This document shows, one piece after another, positions 1-12,800 of a stretch of DNA of 64,000 nt. Source of the DNA: Marthasterias glacialis (lineage: Eukaryota; Echinodermata; Asteroidea; Forcipulatida; Asteriidae). The stretch's first letter is position 1. Each line of letters begins with the position of its first letter. The stretch spans positions 15,950,110 to 16,014,109 of the forward strand of contig OU452227.1 of the NCBI GenBank assembly GCA_911728455.2. Direction: 5' to 3'. The notes beneath the pieces are model-generated. The model worked only from the letters and a program-made list of their open reading frames with translations, was not told the DNA's origin and searched no databases. A program made the position numbers and the translations under genes.

Positions 1-243
1 AGACAAGGTCAAATTGAGGTCATTTCTGTGAGACATTTATTATTTTTCAAAGACCTTTCCGATGATGTATAGACTGTAAAAATCCATTGTGTATTTCAGG
101 AGTTATGAATTTTTAATTATCAAACTTTGATTTAATGTAATTCGACACCAAATGAATCTTGAGTTATCTTCTGGAAACAAGTTCCTGGGAAGAACAAAGA
201 AAAGTTTTAAAAAAATATTTAAAAAATCAAACAAAAACAAGAG

Positions 244-330
244 GTGCTGAAGCCCGAACACCTAAAATAAAACTCGCACAAAAATAAGAGGTGTTCGGCT
301 GAAGCCTGAACACCTAAAAAAATAAGAACG
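244..330. repeat. Short inverted-repeat element (AGGTGTTCGG family)
   Basis: Two inverted copies of an AGGTG..GAAGCC.GAACACCT hairpin lie side by side. A related copy in opposite orientation, with the same A/T-rich flank (TTGTTTTTGTTTGA), is at 19704-19760, so this is an interspersed family rather than a local hairpin. The superfamily is unknown. Confidence 0.5.
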
Positions 331-389
331 TTGAAAAAAAGAGCATTTATACCTAGCCTTGTGGAATTTCAAATAGACAAAGGAATCAC

Positions 390-765
390 ACAATTTTCTT
401 TTACTCGAAAGCACTGAGTATACAATGCTTATCACACATCGGTGTAAGGCAAATTGAAATTTATAAATTGGAAGAAGTTTTAAAAACATATTCATTCCCC
501 CGATGCAAATATTAACATTGTTTGCGATACCTGCCGCTAATAATACTGGATTTGAACTGGCCACTCATCACCGGGCGTGCTTGGTGGTCTAGTGGTTAAG
601 ACATCTGCTCCAGTCATGCGGGAGTCGTGGGTTTGAATCCCACCTGAGTTGCCTGTGGATTTTTTCCCACAGGACTCGAAAGCACTGAGTAGACAGTGCT
701 TATCACACATCGGTGTAAGGCAAATTGAAATTTATAAATTGGAAGAAGTTTAAAAACATAAAAAA
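390..765 (+). repeat. tRNA-derived SINE, partial dimer
   Basis: A tRNA-like head at about 572-655 has an A box (TGGTCTAGTGGTTAAG) and a B box (GGTTTGAATCC). A body follows with a short hairpin around TGTGGA..TCCACA and a tail ending CAAATTGAAATTTATAA. The same tail is already present upstream at about 397-492, so the tRNA head is bracketed by two tails, as in a tandem SINE. Close copies occur at 25594-26370. The 100-codon minus-strand frame at 262-564 is only this repeat. Confidence 0.75.
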
Positions 766-773
766 TATCTTAC

Positions 774-2279
774 TTGTACCTCTGCTCTTTTCTGGACTAA
801 CATTGCAAAAAGAACTCACTGTCGACACCAAAGTGTCTTCTAGATGTCGGGAATAATTTACTGGGCTTTTATAAACTCCATCATGATCCAAAGCCTCCTG
901 CCTACATGGACTACCATGACTGACTTGTATGCTTCCTGTGTTGAGATTCATTGGGCTGTGATGTAGTTGACTCTGATGCAAAATCATTGCAGCCTGTTCT
1001 AAAGAACACTGTGCATTGATAGTGAATCTGTGCATGGGAGAACCTTGCTGATGTACGCACGTTTGACAACAGTTTGTTGGTAGACAAGCTGCATGTTGTG
1101 GACTGTTACATGTCTGGCCACTGTGTGACAAACTGTGTTTAAATTGGTTCATACAAGGACTACTATTACTTGCCGGAATGCAACAACAACCCTTCTTTCT
1201 TGGTGGAGTAACGTCTGAATGATGACTACAAGGAGTGGCTGGAATGTCAGGTTTGTGTTGTAACATGGCGAGAAAAGACTGTGCATCAGGGGTGATAGGT
1301 ACCTGATGTTTCTGGCAAGGCATAGTTTGGAAATCTCCTGGTGGTTGCAGGAGATAGGCAGGAGTCTGCAATGTGCCTTGTTGAATAATATTCATGAGTT
1401 CAGAAGTCACATCTTGCTTGCCAGAAGACATACATGTACATGTACAACTGTGAGAGGGTTGTGCTTGATGTAGTGGGCTGCTGTGTGTAGGATGAAATTG
1501 GCTAGTGGAGGTAGCTTGAAATGCCTGATGACCAGAATCCCCTTGGGTGTTTGTTGCCTGCATACATCTAAACTGTTTACTCTCAGGTTGACTTGTTTGC
1601 TGCTGTAACCATTGTAGAACATAAGCATTGTGTGTGATACTTGGCCCCAAGCCACACAATCCAGAGTCAGATGGGCAACAAGGATGATGTACTAACTTTT
1701 GCTGAGATTCCTGCCCTATGTTGCATGCCAAATGCGGGGTGCCTTTGCCTGCTTCCACATTCAAATGTTTTTGCTGAAGATCTGGTTTAACATTTTCATT
1801 CAGAGAACACGAGGCTTCTAAATCACTACTGGCGCTGAGATGTTCAGGGGAGATCTGCTCACAAAGCCTTTGACCTTCTTTCACTTTTCTGATGAAACGC
1901 ATAGTAGCACAATCTTGGGACTTTCCATTCTTGTTTTGTCTTTTTCCAGGTGGAATAGTTTCTTTTTCCTCCATTTGACTTTCGTTTAGTACTTTTGGTG
2001 CATTAGTAGGCTTTTTGAGATACTCACTTTCAAATGAATGTTTATTCTTATCACTCAATAAATTTGTAACAGCTGGTTGGTTTAAATGACTAGTATCTAA
2101 CTGTCCATTTGTTTTCCAGTTTCTTCTTGGAGGATCATGATTTAGACTAGGTCTCTTTGACTGAAGTTCTAATGAATGTATCCCAGAGAGTCTCCTGAAT
2201 GTCTTATCTTCTGTTCTGTATGACTCGCACCAGTACTCTGGGTCTTCATGTTTTGAATCCTCCATGCTCCTTTGTTCAG
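774..2279 (-). CDS. Large internal exon of an unidentified Cys/His/Gln-rich protein (possibly STIL-like)
   Basis: A 1.5-kb open frame on the minus strand is bounded by good splice signals: an acceptor (TTATAG) just before 2279 and a donor (GTAAGA) after 774. It is therefore probably one internal exon, and the ATG at 2265 need not be the start because the frame stays open back to the acceptor. The protein is low in hydrophobic segments and rich in Cys, His, Gln and Ser. It has clusters such as CCQTCVHQQG and a central segment ITPDAQSFLAMLQ. The Cys/His-rich middle followed by a short PDA.xFL..LQ-like helix loosely recalls the centriole-assembly protein STIL, but this is weak and could be chance. 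No signal peptide or membrane segment is seen. Neighbouring exons of the gene were not found in this window; it would be transcribed away from the NudE gene. Confidence is high for a real exon and low for the name. Confidence 0.6.
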
Positions 2280-2429
2280 CTATAATGGATGAAGAAAACA
2301 GTGATTAAATTATGTCACTTTCAAAATTCTAAATTAGACTTTGATAAGCCATGACTTTACAGGCTGCTTAAGGGAAGAGTAAGGCTGCGTTTATGCTAAT
2401 TCCATCTTTCATTTCTTCCAGAAAATCAT

Positions 2430-2625
2430 ACAAAACTATTGTGATACTATAATAAGTAAGGATTCGCGGTGACACCATGTGGTTTAAATCTCTTTTGAGT
2501 ATATGTCGTTTAGAAGGCACCAGTTGACTCATTGTTTTGGACTCAATGTTTCGGAGACACATATACTCAAAAGATATTTAAACCACATGGTGTCACCGCA
2601 AATCCTTACTTATTGTAGTCTCACC
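2430..2625. repeat. Palindrome / small fold-back element
   Basis: Arms of about 75 bases carry GGTGACACCATGTGGTTTAA and its complement, with nearly identical outer flanks (AATAAGTAAGGATT). The loop is about 50 bases. A partial match to the arm (ACATGGTGTTACCGCAAA) recurs near 2950. Confidence 0.75.
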
Positions 2626-2814
2626 ATGCAAAACAAGTTCAAGTCTTATATTGTGATGATATTTCATCCAAACCAAAGCTTTTGTATGCTTGAGCATTAC
2701 CGGCTTTCACCTTTATTGTATACATTGATTTCTTTCTCCAAAATTTAAAGCACAACTGATGAAAAAACATGATCTTTTCTTTTGAAATAAACTGTTTCAC
2801 TTTTTTAGGTCTAA

Positions 2815-3085
2815 AAAAGAAATTAAAAATTTACAAAAAAGACAATATATCAGGAAAAAAAAAACCTTGACAGAGAAGGGCTTCCATACCGTTTTAATAA
2901 ATGTTGACAGAGGAGGGCTTCCATACTGTATAGCAAAGTAGATACAATTACATGGTGTTACCGCAAACCAAATATACATTCATATCGTTTTATTAAAACG
3001 GTAAATGGTAGCCCTCCTCTGTCAACGTTTTTTGTTAGCGGATATATTGTCTTTTTTGTTAAATTTTTGTATTTCTTAATGCCAA
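2815..3085. repeat. Palindrome / fold-back element
   Basis: The outer arms AAAAAAGACAATATATC and GATATATTGTCTTTTTTG are inverted. Inside, GACAGAGGAGGGCTTCCAT occurs in direct and inverted orientation around TTTTAATAAA. The arms are imperfect. It is probably a MITE or fold-back repeat next to the palindrome at 2430. Confidence 0.65.
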
Positions 3086-4037
3086 TATACTAATACTAAG
3101 TATTGGCGCATTTGCCCCATTAATACTGGCATTTATGCTACATCTAGTGTACATGTAGATAAGATAGTGCTGGTGGTCATGCATGACAATAACTGACCGA
3201 ACATATACATGTTGACTTACTTGGATTGGAACATATCAGTAAAATAATACTTTTGTAGACAATCCTAAGCCCCTAATTAAGGTTGTTTACTACGATCCTT
3301 CCTTTACTCTCACAAATCAAACACCATAGCCTATGTTATTGTTTAAATCAACCTGTTGGACTATGATTATGGTGGTATGCCTGATCCCATGTAAAGCATG
3401 ATCACAGTTCACTAGTGCAGTCCTCAGTTCAACAGAGTCATACCAACAAAGTTGATGGAGTGTGATGGGTCTAGAATGGTTAGGGTTAATATGACCAAAA
3501 ATAGTATCTTGGTGAAAAAGTGGCAGTCAGATTCCACCACTGTCAGATTCAGCATGTTATGATCTTTTCCAATTATGTTAGTGAACCTTTTAAAAGTAGG
3601 GCAGTTAAGAAGGTTCACCATAAAAGTATTATAAAAAAACAAGCACCTGCATTGTTATTGTACATAAACCATTTGGCAAACTTGCCATATCTGACCACCA
3701 CTAATACTGTCAATAACTTAGTACATTAGGCCTATGTGTTAGAAAGGTAAATAATTAACGTAATTATGACAAGTTGCTCCATAGGATTTTCTTGAAAAGG
3801 GAAATAAATTGAGTCCAATATCCATCAATAAAGACGTGAACTGCACCATGATTGCAAAAGCAACCTTTAAAAAGTTAAAAAAGTGAAATTGGAAATTTCT
3901 GGAAATCTTTGGTTGCCTACATTTTATAGTTGCAATTAACAAGTATCGTCATTCCTCTAGGTCGAACAGTAATATATAACTTATAAAATATAAGGGAGGT
4001 GTATGACCAAGACCATGGAGGTGTGAAGGAAACACAA
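3086..4037. other. Intergenic stretch, nothing recognised
   Basis: A/T-rich unique-looking sequence with only short open frames that have no compositional or motif support. Confidence 0.5.
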
Positions 4038-4738
4038 TAGACCGATTGCGCGACCGACAAAGTCACACCAAAAGTCGGCTTTTGGTAATAGTAACAGTTA
4101 CTAAGACATTTAATTAAATTTATATGTTGTGACATTGATTTCAATCACACTGTTTCATAAACTACTAGTATTCTACTACAAAAGAGGTTTCATTTGAGTT
4201 ATGCACTACCAGCATCAGACAACGATGTAGCAACCCGCCTGTGATTTTGTTTGTAATGTAATAAATCACTGTTAAAAAAGGGGGGAAAAAGTAAAGAATG
4301 TTGGAAAAGTGAGCATTTATACCTAGCCTTGTGGAATTTCAAATAGACAAAGGAATCACACAATTTTGGAAAGTCTTTTCTCTGGATGATCTCAGCTTCA
4401 AAACTGTGAAATTCTTGTGTTGAAAAGTGTGTGACCCCGGTCGTCTGGTCGTTCCGTTGTGCAACTAGTACTACCACATCATGAACATAGTAATACTTCT
4501 CTTGTAGAATTTCCAAGACTTACGGGAACTGTCCTTACTGGGTTTATTCAGCCACTCAAATGTCTCTGGTACAAACTCTGAAACATTTTTCACAGAATTC
4601 GAGAAAGAAAAGCCTCGATCGAATAAACAAACGCAACAATCATCATGTACCGTTCCACACTTTCCTATGGAGGACATCTTGTTTGTTTAGTTTAATACCC
4701 ACTACAGGTCACGTGACTGAAGTCACACAATCAGTCTA
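4038..4738 (+). mobile_element. TA-flanked MITE, family A (GACCGATTGCGC), full-length copy
   Basis: The element starts TA-GACCGATTGCGCGAC and ends in the inverted form GTCACACAATCAGTC-TA. This gives terminal inverted repeats with a TA dinucleotide outside each end, as expected for a TA target duplication. It is about 700 bp with no credible transposase. Further copies are at 8659-9160, 9692-10140 (inverted) and 46589-47314, with a fragment near 350-400. The several short frames here are shared between copies and are repeat-derived. Confidence 0.75.
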
Positions 4739-4904
4739 TTTACACACTTTTTAATCAATGGGCCCAACCAAACGCTTGAATACGCACAAGACATGCACAG
4801 TCTATTTTAGTTACATTAATTGTAACCCTCAATCCTCCTGCCATGGAGGAATCACAGCAGCTAAGTTTGTTTATGAGGCCAGTTACTAATTAGTATATCA
4901 CATA

Positions 4905-5090
4905 AGTGTTGTAAAACACAAATGGACTGGCATAATTCGGTCACTAGGGCACATTTATCTCCCCTCAGGCCTGTGCGAGTGTGAATGACCAGAAGACAAA
5001 AAAAATCCTATTTTTTCTTCCTCAGCCTTCTTCGGCCTCAGGAAATAGGACCCTTCTGGTCACTCACAAACAATCACACAGGCAGTACCT
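4905..5090. repeat. Hairpin-forming repeat (ACACAAATGGACTGGCA family)
   Basis: Contains an inverted pair around TGACCAGAAG / CTTCTGGTCA with GGAAATAGGACC in the stem. The left part matches a second copy at about 49368-49500, so it is an interspersed element. Confidence 0.5.
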
Positions 5091-5574
5091 CAGCGACTTG
5101 CAATAGTGTAGTGTGTATTTTTTTAGTGACCTCATTATAACACCAGTCTGTGACGAAATTCCTCCATACATGCCATAGTTTTACTGTTTGATATTAATAA
5201 AAATAATATTAGGGGCCTAGGAAGGCTAGGGTATTAATATCACTTGGCCTACTTACTATACTAGAAGTAGTACTAATACTACATGCCTACTTATTACTAG
5301 TTAGGGCCTACACTACTAATTCAAATAAAATTGTAGTTTGTTACTAACTTTAAAAAAACTAACATTATCAACAAACAGCAAGAAGTTAGAACCAAATAGA
5401 CCTCGGGCACACAGTAGCGCTCGGTGGGCATGGAAGAATACGATACGAATGCTGCTGAGCTGCAGCAGCGGGGAGATCTTGCTTGTGAGTTGTGGGGATC
5501 ATGCTGCATACTCCGTTACACTTTTTTACGTTTTTAAATTCCACAGCTCCCAGCTTATGCCGCGAGTCGAATAG

Positions 5575-5754
5575 AGTAGACCTTATGCACATGACGTCAT
5601 TTGAGTAGGGCGCCCTCGTCTAGAGGTCAAAATGAGGTTGTACATTGGCCAATCCTGTGCGCCGCGCGTACAAATCTCTGCGTTTCCATTTTTACATCAT
5701 CGAATTACCTCTAAGATGGCGGCGTGATGACGTCAATGCATAAGGTCTATATAG
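5575..5754. mobile_element. Short TA-flanked MITE, family C (GACCTTATGCA)
   Basis: Terminal inverted repeats TA-GACCTTATGCACATGACG and TGACGTCAATGCATAAGGTC-TA enclose about 175 bp. The outer TA dinucleotides and the GAC terminus match the other MITE families in the window. Confidence 0.7.
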
Positions 5755-5931
5755 CGCTCGCGAGCTGGTTGGTACACACCACCAATGGTTGGTATCCCAA
5801 CTAGCTTTACAACTTCCAAGAGGCACAGCGCCACTTATTCTGGCAAAGATACTGTCTTTACTCTTCAGTATCTTTGCTAAACGTATACCGCAAACTGGAA
5901 AAAGGTATGCCTTAACAAACAACTTTTGTTC

Positions 5932-5936
<5 letters not shown>

Positions 5937-5964
<28 letters not shown>
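5937..5964. repeat. (TG)n microsatellite
   Basis: An uninterrupted TG dinucleotide run of about 14 units. Confidence 0.95.
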
Positions 5965-5965
<1 letters not shown>

Positions 5966-6762
5966 ACGCTGCTTGCAGTGTGGCGCTGTGCGTATAATGA
6001 CTGCAAGCGCCTTGACAAAAGGTTAACTGCAGTGGCGTACCCGGGTGGTGGGGGTTCTGAGCGAGGGTATCTATTATATACTTACCTCCCGAAAAAAAAA
6101 TTGATTGAAACAAAAACGCACAAACGTTGGCTTCGATACATATGATACTTGCTAGCCCTTCCCCCAAATTATGTCTCCGCTGATCAGCTGGTTGTGTTAC
6201 GCCATGCCAAGCGCAACTTGTTAGCTGGAATGCGAACGAGGTTGGATTTGTCGACCTCACCGATCTCTCGTCAGCAGTATAGAGATCAGTGTTCGACCTC
6301 CTCCCCCTCATTCAGGGGACGATGGGACCAACTGACGCCATTTTTGTCTCTTCGTCGTCGTCGTAAAGTAACTGTATTTTCTAGTCTTGGTACAAGACGT
6401 TCGTACTGTTTACCATCCACAATGTAATACTCGACGTGCAACAACTTGATAGTTCAGTGATAGAACACACAACAACGTCTTCGTTATAGACTATCGTCAT
6501 CACTCGACAGTGCAGCTGCAGTCTAGTACCTAGTCTTAGCAAACCTATCTAGGCACTGAGTGTTAATGTTAATACAAACTGCATGCAGTACACAAGTAGT
6601 GAGTACTACTATTAATTTCTACGAGTGCGACGAGTACGTGTATTCTGCTGTGAAGTGACTGAAGTGAAGACTGTGTTTTATACCTCCATTATGGATGGTG
6701 TGAGAGAGTAGCGGAAGATCGCCACTTTCACTAGCTCACTGTCACCGGCATGACCGGCCTGT

Positions 6763-6801
6763 GTTAACAATTTTTTTTATAAATACAGTGCATCATTAAT
6801 C
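6763..6801 (+). promoter_or_regulatory. Possible 5' UTR splice acceptor before the NudE start codon
   Basis: A T-rich tract followed by AATACAG ends 13 bases before the NudE ATG. This suggests a non-coding first exon lies further upstream. No convincing TATA box or donor could be fixed, so the promoter is not located. Confidence 0.35.
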
Positions 6802-6884
6802 ATGGCTGAAAAAGTTACGTCGTTCAAAAACCAAGAAGAAGAAATAGTATACTGGAAAAAATTGTGTGACGATTATAGAAAAAA
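6802..6884 (+). CDS. NDE1: NudE exon 1 (start codon)
   Basis: Starts ATGGCTGAAAAAG and encodes 27 residues plus two bases, including [16 protein letters not shown], which matches the family's EEE..YWK.LA..Y start. The donor is GTGAGT and the intron is phase 2. Confidence 0.92.
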
Positions 6885-9800
6885 GTGAGTAGAGGCTGAC
6901 GTAGCTCATGTAGCTAGTTCTTAGTCAGTTAGTTGTTGACAGGACCATGGAGGTAGAATCTAATTTCTACCTCCATGACAGGACTAACGGTAACAACATA
7001 ACAATTTTTTTTTTAAATAACTAAAAACTTTAAATTATTTATAGGCCTAGGATTTTTTTATACACGTTGTAGGTAAACAATTCTTAACTAAATTATACTA
7101 ACTAGGTAGGCCTAGCCTAGACCCACTAGCAGTAACCTGGTCTGCTGGTCCTGGTAACTTAACGGTGTGCAGTCATCTCGACTCAAATCCATCTCGATTC
7201 AAAACCATCTCGACGCCAAACCGACTCAACTCAAGTCAGGTCGACTCAAATCCATCTCAACTCAAATCCATCTCGACTCCAAACCGACTCGACTCATCAG
7301 CAATGACGCATCACCAATACCAACACACTTTATGATGAATGATATAATGATGGCGCTATGTCCAAATTCAGTTGACTTGAAAATCATTTTACTGTAAAAA
7401 TGTTTTGTGGTATTAAAATATTTTTAAAAATGTAAACATTTGTAATCATTATTAACATTATTTCCAATCTCCTGGTCTTCGCAGGCATGTGTGTATTGGG
7501 CCTAACAGCACAAATACCTCTAAATGATAAGTGCAATACTCGTGGGCGTAACCAGGGGGGATGGGGGATATTACTCCTAGAACTATGAGGTTCGTTCCGC
7601 TATCGTCTCCACGAACCTCATAGAGTGACATGTACAAAATCCTTTTCGAAACTTTCTGCCCTTCACTATCCTTCATGGCTACAGTTCTTTTTTGAAATCA
7701 GATCTCGCCAAAACTAGGCTCTATGTGTTCTTTCAACTCTCATCGAGCGTTGCACAGGTCCAGAAAATCCACTCCGCAAACTAAAAGTTGTTAAAAAGTG
7801 ATAAATTCTCACCGTAACTCAGATCCCATTCAAACAGTATTGCAACAAATATGGCGGCCGGAGTTGCAAATTAACTGGTACGCGGAACCAGCCCATAGGA
7901 CCAGCGCACTGCATAGCAGCATACCAGTTAATTTTGCAACTCCGGTCGCCATATTTGTTGCAATACTGTTTGAATGGGATCTGAGTTACGGTGAGAATTT
8001 ATCCCTTTTTTTACCAACTTTTAGTTTGCGGAGTGGATTTTCTGGACCCGTGCAACGCTCGATGAGAGTTGAAAGAACACATAGAGCCTAGTTTTGGCGA
8101 GATCTGATTACAAAAAAGAGCTGTAGCCATGTATATGTGAAGGGCAGAAAGTTTTGAATAGGATTTTGTACATGTCACTCTATGAGGTTCGTGGAGACGA
8201 TAGCGGAACGAACCTCATAGTTCTAGGAGTAGGGGGATATATCCCCTAATTTTTGTCCAAAGGGGAATGGTCCATAGAATCACTTCCCCTCCTCCCGATT
8301 TTTGGTCCTTAAAAGAAAAAAAAATGGTTTTCACTGAAAAACCACCTGATGAATGATGAATAAAATATTTCTAAGTTTTGAGTCTAGATGGTTTTGAGTC
8401 GGGATGGCGTGCGTCGAGTCGATTTTGAGTCAAGATGGCCCTACACCAACTTAACTGGGGCGTTGTACTTTTTATTATTTTTATTTTGACTTGGACGGTC
8501 ATAGGGGTCTAAACTGCACTAGGGAGTACTGTAGTAACTGTTAGTACTAACTAGCCTATTTAGTATTAATAGAAACTATTGCTGCACTTTGCGCAGCACC
8601 CGCTAGGTTGGCGTGATGTTTGCGTATGAAATGTTGCAGTTAATGTACTGTTAGGTAATAGACCGATTGGGCGACCAATGTTTACAAGTCGTTGTGACCA
8701 ACGTTTACAAGTCGTCACGTGACCTGTAGTGGTTTCTACATCATCTCAGCTGATGGCAAACTACGTGCAAATACATGCTGTGACCGAAAAAGTCACACCA
8801 ACAGTCTGCTTTTGGTAAAACTAACCCGTTTTATTAAACGTGTATGTTGTGACATTGATTTTAGTCACATTATTGTTTCATAAAGAACAAGTATTCGGCT
8901 ACTAAAGAGGTTTAATTTGAGTCATGCACTACTGGCGTATGACGACGATGTAGCAACCTGCCTGTTATTTTTTTTGTAACATAAATCACTTCAAAAAAAA
9001 GATAGGGAAAAGTAAAGCACGTTGGAAAAGTGAGCATTTATACCTAGCCTTGCTGAATTTCAAATAGACTTGTAAAGGAATCACACAGTTTTGGAAAGCC
9101 TTTTCTTTGGAAGATATCAGCTTCAAAACTTTGAAATTCTTGTGTGGAAAAACGTGTTTCAAAGAGCTTTCTTTCCCTTTAGAACGTTAAGGTTTGTTCC
9201 CATTATTTATTTCCTTGTGTTAAAAATTGATAATTGATGATTGGCAGAACGAAATGACAGTTTTGATTAACATTGTATTTTACCTTATGGTTGTGTCTGT
9301 GGGTTTATGGTTGTGTCTGCATGTGATGTACTGTCGCACTATTATTATTCAGCATTAATTGACGATTTCATGACAACTACAGTGACAACCCAAGAAGTTT
9401 TAATGGGCAGCTGGTATTTGGCCAGCAACGGCAAAATGATCCAGAACACAATTTGGCCAGCAGTTTCTCTGATTGGTCAATATCTGTGATGTAAACATTT
9501 TCCGGCAAATTGACCATTGCCGGAGTGTATCTTGGAACACGTCTAAAAGTGATTAGTACTTATTTTTCTGAAGAAAAACATTTTTATCCACGTATTTGAT
9601 GTGATGCTTTTGCTCTTGCGCAATGACATTGGACTTCACAATTATACAACGGGTGTAGGCTTTTTTTTAAGGTTCGCTTAATCTTGCTTAATAGACCAAT
9701 TGCGCTCTCCAGGTCACATAAGCTATAGTAGGTATTAAACATAAAAAAACACGTCGTCCTCCATAGGAAAGCGCCGTTGTTGTAAAATACATGATGATTG

Positions 9801-12800
9801 TTGCATAATAGTTCATTCAATCGATGCTTTTCTTTCTCAAAATCTGTGAATAACATTCAAGAGTTTGTACCAGAGACCTTATCAGAGTGGCTGAATAAAA
9901 GCCAGTAAGTACAGTATTACTACTGGACATATTACTTTATGTTCATGATGTGGTAGTACTAGTTGCACGACGGAACTTTTTGGCCAGACGACCAGGGTCA
10001 CTTTCTTTTCAATTCAAAAATTTCACAGTTTTCAAGCTGAAATTATCCAAAAGAAAAGGCTTTCTAAAACTGTGTGATTCTTTTGTCCATTTAAAATACC
10101 GCAAAGGCCAGGTATAAATACTCACATTTCAAAGTGTATAGGATATAAACTGCAATAAGAAGCTTTGAGAGGTTAAGGAATGACACTTCTGTCCTATCTG
10201 TCTCTCAATTCAATCAGAGGTTTATTACCATATTATGCATGTTTCACTTTCTACCCATAGTGCCTAATTTTGAAGTGCTAAATGTTGTCGATATACAATC
10301 ACGATCTTCCTTTTTGAAGTGATAATTCACAAGAACTTGCAAATCAAATTAACGGTAGCTTTTCTTAATTAATTCTCATAATTATTGCTTATAGCCCCAT
10401 GTTACTGCATTGGAAACACTTACTACCCACCATGATTTGTGTTAATGTAATTTGTGTATTAAACAGGTCAACAGGCCCGGCGTCCAATCCAGTGATTTCA
10501 CGATTTGATCCGGCCCATTTCATTCATACAAACGGATAACCTTAAGTGTGTTGTCCAATAAGCATCCATCGTATCGTGCACGTAGCCGACAGTGACCGTG
10601 ATTTCCCAATGACGCATGGTTGCGGACTTGTTCCCAACATTTAGTCATTCACGCTCCTATTAAAAAATGTGGAATCTCTAAGAACCATGGAAAAGAATCA
10701 TACAGTACGGCAGAGGCAACTGCTTTGCTTTCTAAATTTCGTTTAAAGTATTTTTTCTAAATAAAAAAATTGAGTTTACTTTCGGAGACATCAGATAACT
10801 GTCATTATTTCAGCAGTCCAATCCATAAGGAAGGTTTTTAACTTAACTCAGTCTCAGTTGGTTGTGTTTGTTTTGTTGTTTTCGTGTCCGAAATGATAAT
10901 TAACATGTAATTTTCGACGTAAGTTTCAGGTAATGGAACCGGAAAAATGGAACCGGGTAATGGCGTTCATTGGCTTTTGGGTACTCAGATACCCGGATAC
11001 CCGGCACAGGCCTATTAGCCTTTGAGAAAGTCTCTGCTAGGGTCGAAACAAGACTAAGGCCATTAACGATGTTAGCAGTTAGCAACAGCTAGTTTCATTT
11101 TTTTTTTCATTAATTAAATTTTGACAAGTTTAAGTGTTAAAGTAAAGCAGTAATAAAACCCAATAAATTTATTTTTATTTCTGTTAATGAATTTGTGCAA
11201 AATATTTGAACATGAAATTTTGTATCATGTTTGAAATGGGTCTCATTATTTATCAGGCATACAACTTGCCAGCAGATCAGCTGATGACCTCTTTTTTTTT
11301 CATTTTTAGTGCCATTGAAAATTGAAAAACACTACAAAATTACGTGTGTATGGCCATTTATCTCTTTTTTTGAAATTTCCAAGTTGCATGCCTGATTTAT
11401 ACTTAGCTCTTACTAGTCGTAAAAAAACATGAAGGCTAAGAAACGCCTGTGATAAAAACACTTCTGTCTTATTTGTGTCAGTATGGTAAATTAATTTGTT
11501 TGAAAGAAATGTACAATATACTAAAAACACAGTTTAAGTGAAATTCGTTGTTTTGAGAAATACATGTATAGAAAAAAACAACTTTTTTATTTTGTAGCAA
11601 TCAAACTAGGGCAATTTAAAGACTTTTGAGTTTTTAGTTATGAAGGGCATAGTCTTCCTTGATCTATGTAGATCAGTTCATTTTAACTGTCATTTAACTA
11701 AGTTTGGCATTGTGCAATGGCAGCTCATAAACATTGAAATTTCATGTTATTTGCAGCTGGGAAGAGTCTAAAGAGGAATTAGATGAATTTCAAATCAGCA
11801 GTCAAGAATTAGAAGCAGAGTTAGAAACACAACTTGAAACTGCAGAAAACAAGGTCAAAGAGTTAACAGTTGCCAAGGAAAGACTACAGGTTGAAGCAGA
11901 TGCACTAAAGGTATGGAATTTTTACGTATACATGTAGACACAGTACCATAATTTTCAGAATAAAAGACATGGCATCTGTTTGTGAAATAGTTAAAATAAG
12001 ATTCAGACATTGGTATACAGCTATACCATATGTACTCTTACTTTTTTTCCCTCACCTGCATTGTCATAATTTCTTTGAACGATTATTAAGTTTCAAATTT
12101 TTGTTATCTCATACAGCTATCCACAAGCTTATATCTTCTTTTCTGTCCCATTTTTATTTTTCATTGGAAGTAGGATGCTACCTCGCACTTACTATTTATC
12201 AGGCCCGTGTTAACAGGGGGTGCTGTGGGTGCTGCAGCAACCCCAATTTTTTGGATGGGGGTGCTGGAATATACTACAGTACCCCCTACTTTTCGAACCT
12301 AAATGCACCTTCTATCACTCCCAATAAAAGACAGTGCAGTGCAGTTGTGAATCCCTGGGAAAGAGGAGTACAAAAGTACGTCATGAAAGTAGCGTACCTC
12401 ACATTATCGATCTTCAACCATAGAGTTGTATATAGAGGGAGCACTCACGATGTCGCGCACGGAACTCCGCTGGCCCATCATGGGTGAAAATCCCTATGGG
12501 TCAATTGCATACGAATGTCCCCTTAGAAAATGTTTGCTGTGTAAACTGTCGAGTGACCATTGTAAATAAATGGTCTGTACCATTTCTCAATGGGAAAAAA
12601 TGTTCCTTGTCGGGCCGTGTCGCATGGTTTTGTACGCCATCTAGTTCTTCTTATATATAACCATATTTTCTCACTACATTCTTCCGTTAGAAAATTCTTT
12701 TTTTTTTCTATATCTACCTCATGTAGATTACGATGTGTGTAATTGAAACTTAAAGAAAACAACACAACTGACAAAGTGTTTCTTTTTGTGAACACTGGTA

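Noticed and set aside
572..655. tRNA gene from A and B boxes
   Set aside because: The same sequence with tail recurs at 25594-26370, and no intact acceptor stem was seen; it is a SINE head.
5692..6311. Frames of 108-144 codons around 5.7-6.3 kb
   Set aside because: They cross the TG microsatellite (poly-HT/CV translation) and a MITE and overlap on both strands.
11969..12487. 172-codon plus-strand frame downstream of NudE exon 2
   Set aside because: It lies in an intron, spans a common GGGGTGCTG-type repeat and has no recognisable domain.
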